A model generated the notes under the pieces. The model did no database searches. It saw nothing but the letters and a program-made list of their open reading frames with translations, and was not told the DNA's origin. From assembly GCA_028280105.1 (NCBI GenBank), contig JANQML010000046.1:1-38308 (forward strand): a stretch of 38,308 bases of DNA, given 5' to 3'. Positions 1-8,419 of the stretch are shown in pieces. A program made the translations under genes and the position numbers. How positions within the stretch are numbered: the first letter of the stretch is position 1; each line of letters starts with the position of its first letter. The stretch comes from Desulfobacula sp. (GTDB lineage: Bacteria > Desulfobacterota > Desulfobacteria > Desulfobacterales > Desulfobacteraceae).

Positions 1-2964
1 TCTTTTTTATTTACGGTTGCGCAAATATATCAAAACGGCATTCCGCTTCAATGGAATCTTTTTCTCCCTGCCGCCCCCCACCCCGAACCGGGATTACCAG
101 GCTATCCGTTTGAAAAAAGAAGATGCTGGGTCGATGTCACCGAACCACCCCATGATGGCCTGGCAAACGATCCTGCCCCGCCATTGAGTTCCGGTGAACT
201 TAAAGCGGCTCCGGCCGATCTCACTGCAAATGATACGGCAGCGCGGATCGCTGAGCTGTTTATCCGTCAGATGGTTGAAAAACACGGATACAGAAGGGAT
301 GAAATTGACCTGGACACGCCATTGGGCAATTATGGCGTTGACTCCATTTTTTTCCTGGAAACGATTCAGAAGATTGAACTTGAAATGGGATGCTGTATTG
401 ATCCGTCCGATCTGGCCGATCTTCAAACCCTTGAACAGCTGTCCGATGGCATGGCCGATAAAATCGATGCGGATCCGGACCGTGAAACGAAAATTCCAAA
501 CCGCTTTTGTTCTACACCGGTTGCTTCTTTGCCGGGCAAGCAGACCGGTATTGCCGTGATCGGGATGGCAGGCATGTTTCCCGGCGCCCGGGATATTGAC
601 ATCTTCCGGGCAAATATCGAGACCGGGCATGATGCCGTTGGCATTCTCCCCGAAGACAGGCGTCATCTTTATGAACAGACCCGTGACGGGACAGCGGATC
701 GCAGGGAGAGGGGCGGTTTTAAAGCCGGGTTTATCAATGGTGTTGACCGGTTTGACGGACCCTTTTTTAACATGCACAAACAGGCGGTCCTGAACATGGA
801 CCCCCATCACCGGCTTTTTCTGGAACAGGCCTGGAATACATTCGAACATGCCGGCTATACAAAAAAATATCTTAAACAATTCAGAACCGGAGTCTTTGTC
901 GGCCTCTCTTCTGCCCAGGAGTATCTTCACCAGGTTCTCAGCCGGCAGAGAATGAATATTCACGGTTTGACCGGAAATGCACGGTCGTTTTTATCAAACC
1001 GGATCTCCCATATCTTTCATTTAAACGGCCCCAGTGTCACCATTGACACAGCCTGTTCCTCTTCTCTTTCTGCGGTGCATTTTGCGTGTCAGTCCATCGT
1101 GGCCGGAGAGTGCGACATGGCCTTGGCCGGGGGAGTGAATCTGCTTCTGGATGTATCATCATTTACGGCTCTATCCAAGGCAGGCCTTCTTTCAACCAGC
1201 GGCCGTTGCCGTGTCTTTGACCAAAGGGCGGACGGTTATGTAAGAGGGGAAGGGGTTGGTGCCGTGCTCCTGAAGCCACTGGAAAAGGCCCAGGAGGACG
1301 GGGACATCATCCATGCCGTTATCAAGGCTTCGGGTATGAATCACAACGGGGAAAATTTAAACATGACCGTTCCGAGTCTGAAGGCCCAGATCCGGCTTTT
1401 TCGGGACACCTATGAAAAAAGCGGTATCCATCCGGAAACCATCTCCTATATTGAAGCCGGAAGTACGGGCAATCCCTTGAGTGATCATATTGAAATCCGG
1501 GCCTTGTCATCGGTTTTTTCACGGTTTACAAAAAGGCGGCAATACTGCCGCGTCGGATCTTTAAAACCCAATATCGGTCACCTTGAAGCCGCATCCGGCA
1601 TTGCCGGTCTGATTAAAATTATCCTGTCGATGAAACAGAGGCACCTGCCGGGGCTGCTTCATTTTTCCAGTGAAAACCGGCATATTGAGTTAAAGAGATC
1701 CCCGTTTTATATCTGTGCGGAACCCGGTGAATGGCATGTTGAAACTACGCCCAGAAGGGCCGGCTTAAGTTCTTTCGGTCTGGGGGGGACCAACCTGCAC
1801 CTGGTTGTTGAAGAAGGGCCCCGAAACGATACAAAACCGGAGACGTCTTCCGCTTCCGGACACCAGGTCCTGGTTCTGTCGGCTAAGGATGAAACCGCCA
1901 TAAAAAAGACGGCCTGCAATCTGAACACTTACCTAACCGGCCATCCCGGCAGTGCCCTTATCGATATCTCCTATACGGCCAACTGCTGTAAAACGCATTT
2001 CGGAAATTGTGATGTCGCAATTGCCGCGGCATCAAAAGAAGAACTGGCTGAAAAACTGGCAGATCACCACTTTCCGTTAAATGCCGGAAGAAAGAAACCG
2101 CCGGGTACGGTTGTATTTAATTTTACCGGCCGGACGGTTCCCATGGGGTTTGTTAAAACCCTTTATAACCTTGAACCATGTTTTAAACATCATATGGAAA
2201 ACTCCCTCAGCCGGCTGGGGGCTCTTTTCAAACACCAGCGGTCTACCAGAACATTGAACACGGGAAAGAGCAAGGAAGAGATCCCCTTTGAATCCGTTCC
2301 CCCGGATCTTTTTCAATTGGCGGTTCGTTCTGCCATGTCCCGATTCATGGCAGATCTGAACATTCTGCCCGCACAGATAAAGGGAAGCGGACAAGGCGCG
2401 TTCGCCGCTGCCTCTTTTTCAGAAATGATCACATTGTCTGAAGCGGGACAGATCGTTTTAAACCGTGCCCGGATTATCCGGGAACTGAATCGAAAAGGAT
2501 TGTCTTTAAAGGCGGTCGAGGATTTAATCGATCTGAAAGAGACCCTGCCGGCAGTGAAAAGGTTTGAAAAAAAATTGCACACCATTCATTTCAAGACACC
2601 CAAAACCGCCGTGGCATCCGGACTATTTGAAGCCGCTTCCCACAATAATCCGGATGTCCAATACTGGCTCAGCCATCTGCTGGGCAATGACCTTCAGCCT
2701 CCCGGACAGGATACCGGCACAGATGAAGAATCTCTTATCATCGAGATAGAGCCTGCTGATACAAATCCGGCTGCCCCACAGACCCTAAGCCCTGTAATGC
2801 CTGAAAATAAAGATTTCCGGGCTGTTTTTCCGGCCTTTTTACAGGATCTGTTTAATGCCGGATTGGAGATTAACTGGGAAAAAGCCTATCAAAATAAACC
2901 CGTGAAAAAGATCGAATTACCCACATATCCTTTCACCAGGCAGGTTTACTGGCCGACACATTGA
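1..2964 (+). CDS. Modular polyketide synthase, C-terminal part (ACP-KS-degenerate AT), 5-prime end outside window
   Basis: The reading frame is open from base 1, so the apparent TTG start at 184 is internal and the gene is cut by the window edge (987 residues visible). The first residues end in a YPFEKRRCW motif, typical of the linker closing a preceding PKS module. Then comes an acyl carrier domain with GVDSI, whose Ser (codon 343-345) would carry phosphopantetheine. Next is a ketosynthase with DTACSSS (Cys codon 1054-1056) and KPNIGHLEAASG (His codon 1579-1581). The usual EAHGTGT box reads EAGSTGN, so the first catalytic His is Gly (1459-1461). After the KS, about 400 residues resemble a decayed acyltransferase: FNFTGRT stands where FxFPGQGSQ is expected, and KGSGQG replaces GHSxG, although the Ser (2386-2388) remains. 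The protein ends in LPTYPFTRQVYW with no thioesterase. I infer condensation in this module is impaired; the product is unknown. Confidence 0.9.
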   Translation, partial: SFLFTVAQIYQNGIPLQWNLFLPAAPHPEPGLPGYPFEKRRCWVDVTEPPHDGLANDPAPPLSSGELKAAPADLTANDTAARIAELFIRQMVEKHGYRRDEIDLDTPLGNYGVDSIFFLETIQKIELEMGCCIDPSDLADLQTLEQLSDGMADKIDADPDRETKIPNRFCSTPVASLPGKQTGIAVIGMAGMFPGARDIDIFRANIETGHDAVGILPEDRRHLYEQTRDGTADRRERGGFKAGFINGVDRFDGPFFNMHKQAVLNMDPHHRLFLEQAWNTFEHAGYTKKYLKQFRTGVFVGLSSAQEYLHQVLSRQRMNIHGLTGNARSFLSNRISHIFHLNGPSVTIDTACSSSLSAVHFACQSIVAGECDMALAGGVNLLLDVSSFTALSKAGLLSTSGRCRVFDQRADGYVRGEGVGAVLLKPLEKAQEDGDIIHAVIKASGMNHNGENLNMTVPSLKAQIRLFRDTYEKSGIHPETISYIEAGSTGNPLSDHIEIRALSSVFSRFTKRRQYCRVGSLKPNIGHLEAASGIAGLIKIILSMKQRHLPGLLHFSSENRHIELKRSPFYICAEPGEWHVETTPRRAGLSSFGLGGTNLHLVVEEGPRNDTKPETSSASGHQVLVLSAKDETAIKKTACNLNTYLTGHPGSALIDISYTANCCKTHFGNCDVAIAAASKEELAEKLADHHFPLNAGRKKPPGTVVFNFTGRTVPMGFVKTLYNLEPCFKHHMENSLSRLGALFKHQRSTRTLNTGKSKEEIPFESVPPDLFQLAVRSAMSRFMADLNILPAQIKGSGQGAFAAASFSEMITLSEAGQIVLNRARIIRELNRKGLSLKAVEDLIDLKETLPAVKRFEKKLHTIHFKTPKTAVASGLFEAASHNNPDVQYWLSHLLGNDLQPPGQDTGTDEESLIIEIEPADTNPAAPQTLSPVMPENKDFRAVFPAFLQDLFNAGLEINWEKAYQNKPVKKIELPTYPFTRQVYWPTH

Positions 2965-3055
2965 AACATGCATCGGTTCGACCCTGACAGTCCTGGCGTC
3001 ATTTGCTGTTCAACCCGTAGCATCAGAAACTTAATCGGAACCTTATTTTGACAAC

Positions 3056-3065
3056 CACTATAGTG
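3056..3065. promoter_or_regulatory. 10-bp perfect palindrome just upstream of apt
   Basis: CACTATAGTG is a perfect palindrome a few bases before the apt ribosome binding site, just after a TTGACA-like hexamer (3049-3054). It could be an operator or chance. No -10 hexamer with good spacing to that TTGACA is visible, so I do not call a promoter. Confidence 0.25.
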
Positions 3066-3082
3066 TAAAGGAAAATGAAAAA

Positions 3083-3604
3083 ATGGATTTAAAAGAGACC
3101 ATCAGAAGTATTCCGAACTGGCCGATAGAGGGGGTCATTTTCAGGGATATTACCACATTAATGCAGAATCCGGATGCATACCGGGAATCCTGCGACCTGC
3201 TCTATAAACGGTACAAAGATTCGGGCATTGATAAAATCGTTGGAATTGATGCCAGAGGCTTTGTTTTTGGTGCGGTACTTGCCTATAAATTGGGTGTCGG
3301 TTTTGTTCCTGTCAGGAAAAAGGGAAAGCTTCCATGGAAGACCATTCAACAAACCTATTGCCTTGAATACGGAGAAGATACCGTTGAAATCCATGAAGAT
3401 GCGATCAAAAGAGGAGAACAGGTCTTAATTGTGGATGACCTGATTGCAACCGGTGGTACCATCGGTGCTGCCGTCAAATTACTGGAAAAGCTGGGTGCCC
3501 GAATCATGGAATGTGCTTTTGTCGTCGAGCTTCCTGACCTGAAGGGCCGGGAGCAGATTAGAGGATATGATGCATTTGCACTCACAGAATTTGAAGGGGA
3601 ATAG
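3083..3604 (+). CDS. apt: Adenine phosphoribosyltransferase
   Basis: This 173-residue cytosolic purine-salvage enzyme condenses adenine with PRPP to give AMP and pyrophosphate. The N-terminus MDLKETIRSIPNWPIEGVIFRDIT is followed by GIDARGF at about residue 57 and by the PRPP-binding loop VLIVDDLIATGGT near residues 113-125, all characteristic of Apt. Length matches the family. The ATG is preceded by AAAGGAAAAT. It stands alone between the PKS gene and a structured intergenic region, with no operon partner. The first clear intrinsic terminator downstream is at 3760-3794, and I see none closer to the stop codon. Confidence 0.97.
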   Translation: MDLKETIRSIPNWPIEGVIFRDITTLMQNPDAYRESCDLLYKRYKDSGIDKIVGIDARGFVFGAVLAYKLGVGFVPVRKKGKLPWKTIQQTYCLEYGEDTVEIHEDAIKRGEQVLIVDDLIATGGTIGAAVKLLEKLGARIMECAFVVELPDLKGREQIRGYDAFALTEFEGE

Positions 3605-3654
3605 TATTAGTATACAAAAGCACTTTTTTCCGGCGGCCGGCATATAATATAGAT

Positions 3655-3794
3655 CAACCTCATACAGACTTTTGGGCAATGACCCGGAGTCATTGTTTAC
3701 CTATCGTTGCATAAAGAATTTTATACAACGATAGGGGGGAATAACGAGAGGTATTTTAAGGGCGGATATGGTTTACATATCCGCCCTTTTTTTT
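3655..3794 (+). ncRNA. Candidate orphan structured small RNA (about 140 nt)
   Basis: A consensus -10 hexamer TATAAT (3643-3648) predicts a start near 3655; its -35 is poor. The predicted transcript can fold as a closing helix (3657-3661 with 3748-3752) around two hairpins: AATGAC/GTCATT (3678-3683/3689-3694) and a 10-bp stem CCTATCGTTG/CAACGATAGG (3700-3709/3726-3735). A strong intrinsic terminator ends at 3794. No start codon with a ribosome site and no long frame lies inside, and the next plus-strand gene is 600 bases away, so it is unlikely to be a simple leader. It may instead be the structured 3-prime UTR of apt. I do not recognise a known RNA family. Confidence 0.45.
3760..3794 (+). terminator. 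Strong rho-independent terminator
   Basis: An 11-bp perfect stem (GGGCGGATATG at 3760-3770 with CATATCCGCCC at 3776-3786) has a 5-base loop and is followed by eight Ts. It ends transcription of apt and/or the candidate small RNA on the plus strand. Confidence 0.92.
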
Positions 3795-3824
3795 GACGGG
3801 AAAAACCGCGACCCCCCTTTTTTC

Positions 3825-4169
3825 CTATATCGTTATGAGCGTTTCATCCGCCTTTAGGATTTTTGTCAGCGGATCTCCCCAGTAAATAACTTTGATCCCC
3901 TGTTTTTCGAGGTTTTCTGTTACTCCTAATTGATCGGCGCAGGCTTTACAGGCGGTAACATGGACACCTGCTTTCAAGGCCTGTTCCACTTTCTCCCGGA
4001 TGGTCGTGTTCTCGCTGACAAGCAGGGCCGGTGCTCCCCAGATAATCAGGGTGACGTTTTTCCACCACCCGTTCAGAAGGGCGTTTATGGTATACATGAA
4101 AACCATTTTTTCGGCAGTCACCGGATTGTCGTTTGTCCATAACAGGTATAAATGATCCTTTTCACTCAT
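3825..4169 (-). CDS. DsrE-family small protein
   Basis: A 114-residue cytosolic protein starting MSEKDHLYLLWTNDNP. I place the start at ATG 4169 because AAAGGAGA lies just upstream (4175-4181); the longer frame to 4229 adds 20 residues without a better site. The alpha/beta fold with a short hydrophobic strand (VTLIIWGAPALL), the region ALKAGVHVTACKACAD and the end VIYWGDPLTKIL match the DsrE/DsrF-like superfamily of sulfur-relay and related proteins. The Cys pair in CKAC may be redox-active or persulfide-bearing, which is inferred. It is a single gene, convergent with the apt/small-RNA transcript. Its specific partner cannot be told. Confidence 0.75.
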   Translation of the reverse strand: MSEKDHLYLLWTNDNPVTAEKMVFMYTINALLNGWWKNVTLIIWGAPALLVSENTTIREKVEQALKAGVHVTACKACADQLGVTENLEKQGIKVIYWGDPLTKILKADETLITI

Positions 4170-4396
4170 TTCTGTCTCCTTTTTTAAATTCAAAGCGATC
4201 TTCTTTGAGTATGGGATACGATGGATCAAGTCAAGCCGAAAGAGAGAGGGAGATAAAGGCCTGTTGAAAAGTATACCGGTTTTTTCATTAAAGGCCTGAT
4301 GACGGTTATTTTGGGTTTGCCGCTGCCTGCCATTGATTCGGATTTGTTGGTGTGTTAAATTAAAAATCAGTCATTCACCTTATTCAGGAGGTTCTA

Positions 4397-4756
4397 ATGC
4401 AAATATCCATTACATTCAAAAATATCGACTCTTCAGATGCAGTCAAATCCCATATTCAGGAAAAATTCGGCAGACTGGATAAAATGCTGGATTACCCGGC
4501 AGAGGCTCATATTGTTTTATCGGTTGAAAAATTAAGAAATATTGCCGATGTCAACCTTCACTGTGACAGCTTAAAGATTTATGCAAAAGATGAAGCTGAA
4601 AATAATATGTATTCAGCCATTGATAAGCTTTCAGATAAAGTCAGAATACAGATCATAAAATTTAAAGAAAAACAGCGCAGGCATCTGGCAGGTGATAAGC
4701 AGAGCATCAAAATCACCACCCCTGAGATGGAATCGATTCATAACGGCAACGGATAA
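4397..4756 (+). CDS. hpf: Ribosome hibernation-promoting factor (short HPF/RaiA type)
   Basis: A 119-residue protein beginning MQISITFKNIDSSDAVKSHI with the HPF/RaiA (S30AE) fold: an N-terminal beta strand, a helix with KFGRLDKMLDYP, then YAKDEAENNMYSAIDKLSDKVRIQIIKFKEK. Family members bind the 30S subunit in the mRNA/tRNA channel and inactivate or dimerise ribosomes in stationary phase. Only the N-terminal domain plus a short tail is present; there is no long-HPF dimerisation domain. A textbook AGGAGG (4386-4391) precedes the ATG. It is monocistronic here, away from rpoN and ptsN, its common neighbours in other proteobacteria. Confidence 0.93.
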   Translation: MQISITFKNIDSSDAVKSHIQEKFGRLDKMLDYPAEAHIVLSVEKLRNIADVNLHCDSLKIYAKDEAENNMYSAIDKLSDKVRIQIIKFKEKQRRHLAGDKQSIKITTPEMESIHNGNG

Positions 4757-4890
4757 TAATAGATTAGATGATCTGCCCGTAAGTAAGTCAAGCTGTGCTG
4801 AGACATCGGTCAATCGGCCTCAATTATTTCATCGTTGGTGATAGGCATAGCAAGAGATGTTTTGTTTCATCGGTGAATTGAAAAAATAGG

Positions 4891-5091
4891 CTATTCTTCG
4901 GTTGTTTTGGTTTTAAAAAGCTCTGCTTCGCTGGCGCTTATCAGTTTCTGGCAGTGCTGACAGACCATGTGCAGTTTTTTCACATTTCCCTTGAAAAGAA
5001 ATTTATCACAATACGGGCAATAATATTCTTTCAGATCCGGGTTGCTCTGCATGGGTGGAATAATGGGTTCTGTATAATTGGAATCGTTCAT
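4891..5091 (-). CDS. Com-like small zinc-ribbon protein
   Basis: A 66-residue protein starting MNDSNYTEPIIPPMQ (ATG at 5091, weak GAGTAGGT before it). Residues 24-50 hold two CxxC knuckles, CPYC and CQHC, spaced as in a single zinc ribbon; the pattern YCPYCDKFLFKG...HMVCQHCQKLI resembles the Com family, named for the phage Mu protein that activates mom translation. The frame continues upstream without stop to 5514, but that part is low-complexity and overlaps the divergent methyltransferase, so I reject it. It probably binds nucleic acid; the target is unknown. The gene is divergent from a DNA methyltransferase. Confidence 0.7.
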   Translation of the reverse strand: MNDSNYTEPIIPPMQSNPDLKEYYCPYCDKFLFKGNVKKLHMVCQHCQKLISASEAELFKTKTTEE

Positions 5092-5426
5092 ACCTACTCT
5101 TTGAATATGATTTAAAATCAGATTCATAATTATATCATAAAACGATGAAAGCCAAGCGCAAAAAGAAAAAAAGACAATATTTTTAAAATTCGGAATGATT
5201 TGTTTGAAATTCAGGACATGGATCAGGATGCATGACTTGACACCCTGATCCACTGTCAAAGTCCTGCCTGCGGTGGTTCCTCCCTGTGGATTTGGGTGAC
5301 AATCCCCGGATTGTAACTTTTTGGGTTTTGTGATAGTTCTCTTACCTTTGGATGGTTCTAAAGCATCCGGTGGTCCGGGTGATAATAAACCTGTTTGATG
5401 GAATTCCCAGGGTGAAAGGGCAGGCC
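5092..5426. other. Intergenic region with overlapping inverted repeats, no gene
   Basis: This gap separates the divergent zinc-ribbon and methyltransferase genes. Two overlapping inverted repeats are visible: GGATCAGG/CCTGATCC (5220-5227/5244-5251) and GACTTGACA/TGTCAAAGTC (5234-5242/5254-5263, one bulge). They are mutually exclusive as hairpins and neither is followed by a T-run. I found no convincing promoter hexamers. Confidence 0.35.
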
Positions 5427-6578
5427 GTGAAAACCGAACATCACACCGTTTTTTCAGATTCAAAAGAGATGTCGGCACTGAGTGAAGAGAGTGTTGATCT
5501 GGTGGTAACCTCACCCCCTTACCCCATGATTGAGATGTGGGATGATATTTTTTCAGCCCAGGATTCCGGCATCAAAAAACAGATCCAAAAGGGCAATGGG
5601 GCAGACGCCTGTGAAGCCATGCACCGGTTGCTGGATCAAACCTGGAAAGAGGTGTACCGGGTGCTGAAACCCGGCGGATTTGCCTGTATCAATATCGGAG
5701 ATGCCACCCGCACCATGGAAGGGGACTTTGCGTTGTATCCCAATCATGCCCGGATTCTAAGCTATCTCCACACCCTGGGGTTTTCTTCCCTGCCCTGCAT
5801 TTTATGGCGGAAACAGACCAATGCCCCGAATAAGTTCATGGGTTCGGGTATGTTGCCGACAGGGGCCTATGTCACCCTGGAGCACGAGTATATCCTGATT
5901 GTGAGAAAAGGGCCCAAACGGGTGTTCAAAACCGGAGATGAAAAAGCCGTCAGGAGGCAAAGCGCCCTGTTTTGGGAAGAGCGCAACACCTGGTTCTCCG
6001 ATATCTGGTTTGATATCAAGGGAACGGTTCAAACCGTAAAGGACAAAAATACACGCAAAAGAAGCGGTGCTTTTCCCTTTAACCTGGCATACCGGTTAAT
6101 CAATATGTATTCGGTAAAGGGGGATATGGTGCTGGATCCGTTTCTGGGCACGGGGACCACTGCCATGGCTGCCATGGCATCTGGCAGAAACAGTGTCGGA
6201 TATGAAATAGACCCCGGTCTTAAAGGTGTCAGCACGGGTTTAAAAACAGATCTGATCTCCGTCTCCCGGCAAATCATTCATCAGCGCCTGTTCAATCACG
6301 TGGATTTTGTCCGGCAGCGGTTTGAAACCAGAGGCAATTTGAAACACATCAATCTCAACTACGGATTTCCCGTGATGACCGCCCAGGAAAAAGAGCTGCT
6401 TATCAATGACCCGCTGGACATCCTCAACACAGGAGAGAACCGTTTTGAAGTCAATTATGCGACTATCCCCCAGAAAGAGTTCTGCAAGGACTGGGAAGCG
6501 TTTTTCAATCATGGCAACGGTTCGCAGGCCATGGAAAAATTAAAGAAAAAGCCGGGAAAACAACGAACCCTTTTTTAG
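5427..6578 (+). CDS. Orphan site-specific DNA methyltransferase (N4/N6 family, beta-type motif order)
   Basis: The protein carries TSPPYPMIEMWDD near its N-terminus (motif IV, TSPPY, favouring N4-cytosine methylation though N6-adenine is possible) and DPFLGTGTT towards the C-terminus (motif I, SAM binding). This motif IV-before-I order is the beta arrangement of DNA_methylase_N4/N6. I choose GTG 5427 (VKTEHHTVFSDS) because AAAGGG lies six bases upstream and the family usually begins there; ATG 5352 in the same frame would add 25 atypical residues. No restriction endonuclease or specificity subunit is adjacent, so it appears solitary. Its recognition sequence cannot be read from the gene. Confidence 0.9.
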   Translation: MKTEHHTVFSDSKEMSALSEESVDLVVTSPPYPMIEMWDDIFSAQDSGIKKQIQKGNGADACEAMHRLLDQTWKEVYRVLKPGGFACINIGDATRTMEGDFALYPNHARILSYLHTLGFSSLPCILWRKQTNAPNKFMGSGMLPTGAYVTLEHEYILIVRKGPKRVFKTGDEKAVRRQSALFWEERNTWFSDIWFDIKGTVQTVKDKNTRKRSGAFPFNLAYRLINMYSVKGDMVLDPFLGTGTTAMAAMASGRNSVGYEIDPGLKGVSTGLKTDLISVSRQIIHQRLFNHVDFVRQRFETRGNLKHINLNYGFPVMTAQEKELLINDPLDILNTGENRFEVNYATIPQKEFCKDWEAFFNHGNGSQAMEKLKKKPGKQRTLF

Positions 6579-6663
6579 GCCGGTCTTTCTTTTTGTAACC
6601 TTAATTTCAATTTTCCATGGGATAGATGCAACTTGAAATCATGTTTGAAAAAGGAATGAAAAA

Positions 6664-7581
6664 ATGAGAAACAGCCAACCCAAAAAAGACAGTGAAATGC
6701 TGCTGGGGCTCCATACCTATAGCCTTTACCTTCATGGCATCGGCCAGGCCTGGGCCGGGTTTAAGCTGCCCTGGGAACGGCAGTTGTCCACATTTGATCT
6801 GTTTGACCTGGGTGTTCGGCTGGGGCTTGACGGGTTCCATCTGGATGACGGGGTGCTGGAATCCCTTGATCTCTCTTATTTATCCGAGGTAAAGGCTGCC
6901 GCATCTGAAAAAAATCTGTTTCTTGAATATAATATGTCCCTGGACCTGGGTGATTTCGGGATCGGCATCCAACACGACATAGAAGAGGGGTTGGAAACAG
7001 CCTGTGCCATCGGTGCGGATGTGGTTAAAATCGGCATGGAAATTCCACGTCCCAGACCCCGGGCCGGAAGCCGTTTCCATCCAAAGGTCATGCCGTTTCT
7101 TGAACAGACTGCTGACCAGCTTGAACAGGCGGCTCCCATGGCCCGGGAACTGGATATTTATCTGGCACTGGAAAATCATTGCGACAGTTTTTCACAAGAG
7201 GTGCTCTGGGTCATTGAAAAAGCGGACCATCCCTATGTGGGGGCCTGTATCGATACCATGAATGCATGGCATATGACCGAAGACCCGATGGAAGCCATCA
7301 AAAATCTGGCACCTGTCGCTTTTACCAATCACTTCAGGGATGACCGGATCGATTTTTGCCGGGATGGATTTAAGGTCAGCGGGGCGGCAGTGGGGGACGG
7401 GGATATCGATATGGTCCGTGCCTATGAGATGATCAAGCAGTATTCGCCCACCCATCGGATCATTATTGAAACGGAGATGGGATTCAGCCTGGATGACAGA
7501 GAAACGGCGCTCCGGCTTGAAATTGAAACCGTTGAAAAGAGTATCAACTACTGCCGGACGGTGCTGGGTGTCGGCAGATAA
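6664..7581 (+). CDS. Sugar phosphate isomerase/epimerase family protein (xylose isomerase-like TIM barrel)
   Basis: A 305-residue cytosolic protein of the AP-endonuclease-2/xylose isomerase-like superfamily. The four likely divalent-metal ligands are in the expected order at strand ends: Glu170 (LALENH), Asp197 (CIDTMNAW), His223 (TNHFRD) and Glu269 (IIIETEMG). The N-terminal part LGLHTYSLYLHGIG and GFHLDDGVLESLDL fit the first barrel strands. AAAGGAATG precedes the start. The substrate is unknown; the family isomerises or epimerises sugars, inositols or hydroxy-pyruvates. The GntR regulator immediately downstream on the same strand may control it, which is inference from position. Confidence 0.85.
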   Translation: MRNSQPKKDSEMLLGLHTYSLYLHGIGQAWAGFKLPWERQLSTFDLFDLGVRLGLDGFHLDDGVLESLDLSYLSEVKAAASEKNLFLEYNMSLDLGDFGIGIQHDIEEGLETACAIGADVVKIGMEIPRPRPRAGSRFHPKVMPFLEQTADQLEQAAPMARELDIYLALENHCDSFSQEVLWVIEKADHPYVGACIDTMNAWHMTEDPMEAIKNLAPVAFTNHFRDDRIDFCRDGFKVSGAAVGDGDIDMVRAYEMIKQYSPTHRIIIETEMGFSLDDRETALRLEIETVEKSINYCRTVLGVGR

Positions 7582-7704
7582 CCGCATCGCTGAATCTTTT
7601 TTTGTTTTTATCTTTTTAATTTAACGATTGAATGTCCGAACCATCTGTGATGATATATTAACATGGTCCGGCAAGATAATTTTTATGATAGAAAAGAAAA
7701 AAAG

Positions 7705-8382
7705 ATGCCTCTTAAAAAAGGGATTGCAACCAAACACGCCATCTACCGGAAAATCAGGCAGGACATTATCACCGGGCAAAAAAAGCCGGGTGAGCGTTTG
7801 TCCGTCGGTAATCTAAAAGAAGAGTTCGGAACCAGTATCACACCGGTCAGGGATGCGCTTCAAATGCTGAACCAGGAGGATCTGGTGACCATCAAACCCC
7901 GGTCCGGTTATTATGTCACCCTTGTGACCCTGAAAGAACTCTATGACATGTTGGAGATGCGGGAGATTCTGGAACTGGCCGCAGCAGGCATGGCAGCGGA
8001 AAAGATCACACCCGACCAGATCAAGGCCCTGGAATCCGTCCACGCCGGTTACACCGATGAAAATGAAGATACCTATTCGCGGTATATAAAAGAAAACAAC
8101 CGGTTTCACACCCTGCTTGCCAAAGCGTCGGGCAACGATGAACTGGCCGGCCAGATCGGCAGACTCCATGACCGGCTGGCCCGGTTTGTCGTCATTGCCC
8201 GGTATGGCAGTTATATGATCGATACCCATCAGCGCCTGATCGACCGGCTCAAAGCCCGTGATCCGGCCGGTGCCAAAAAGGTATTAAAAAAAGAGATGGA
8301 TAAAGCCAAGATAGCCATCATGGAACAGGTCATGAGAAAAGAGGCCGGCACCTGGCACCTCGGCGTTTCCGACCGGTTATAG
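7705..8382 (+). CDS. GntR-family transcriptional regulator (FadR/FCD subfamily)
   Basis: About 225 residues. The N-terminal winged helix-turn-helix (KHAIYRKIRQDIITGQ, GERLSVGNLKEEFGTSITPVRDAL, SGYYVT) is followed by an all-helical FCD ligand domain with NNRFHTLL and DTHQRLIDRL, whose His and Asp residues usually bind a metal next to the effector. ATG 7705 begins MPLKKGIATKH; an in-frame ATG at 7663 would add 14 residues, and neither has a strong ribosome site. It lies between the TIM-barrel gene and the heme operon, so it could regulate either, or itself. The effector, typically a small carboxylate or sugar acid, is unknown. Confidence 0.88.
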   Translation: MPLKKGIATKHAIYRKIRQDIITGQKKPGERLSVGNLKEEFGTSITPVRDALQMLNQEDLVTIKPRSGYYVTLVTLKELYDMLEMREILELAAAGMAAEKITPDQIKALESVHAGYTDENEDTYSRYIKENNRFHTLLAKASGNDELAGQIGRLHDRLARFVVIARYGSYMIDTHQRLIDRLKARDPAGAKKVLKKEMDKAKIAIMEQVMRKEAGTWHLGVSDRL

Positions 8383-8419
8383 CATGACCGTCAAATCGTT
8401 TTGCTTGTTTTTTCCCTTT

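Noticed and set aside
94..963. 289-residue minus-strand frame over the PKS gene
   Set aside because: Fully overlaps the conserved ACP and KS coding frame and shows no domain of its own.
4256..4299. Direct repeat AAAGGCCTG (two copies) upstream of hpf
   Set aside because: Short, no relation to promoter elements, easily due to chance.
5092..5514. N-terminal extension of the zinc-ribbon frame
   Set aside because: No ribosome site or domain, and it crosses the methyltransferase start; the internal ATG at 5091 fits the family length.
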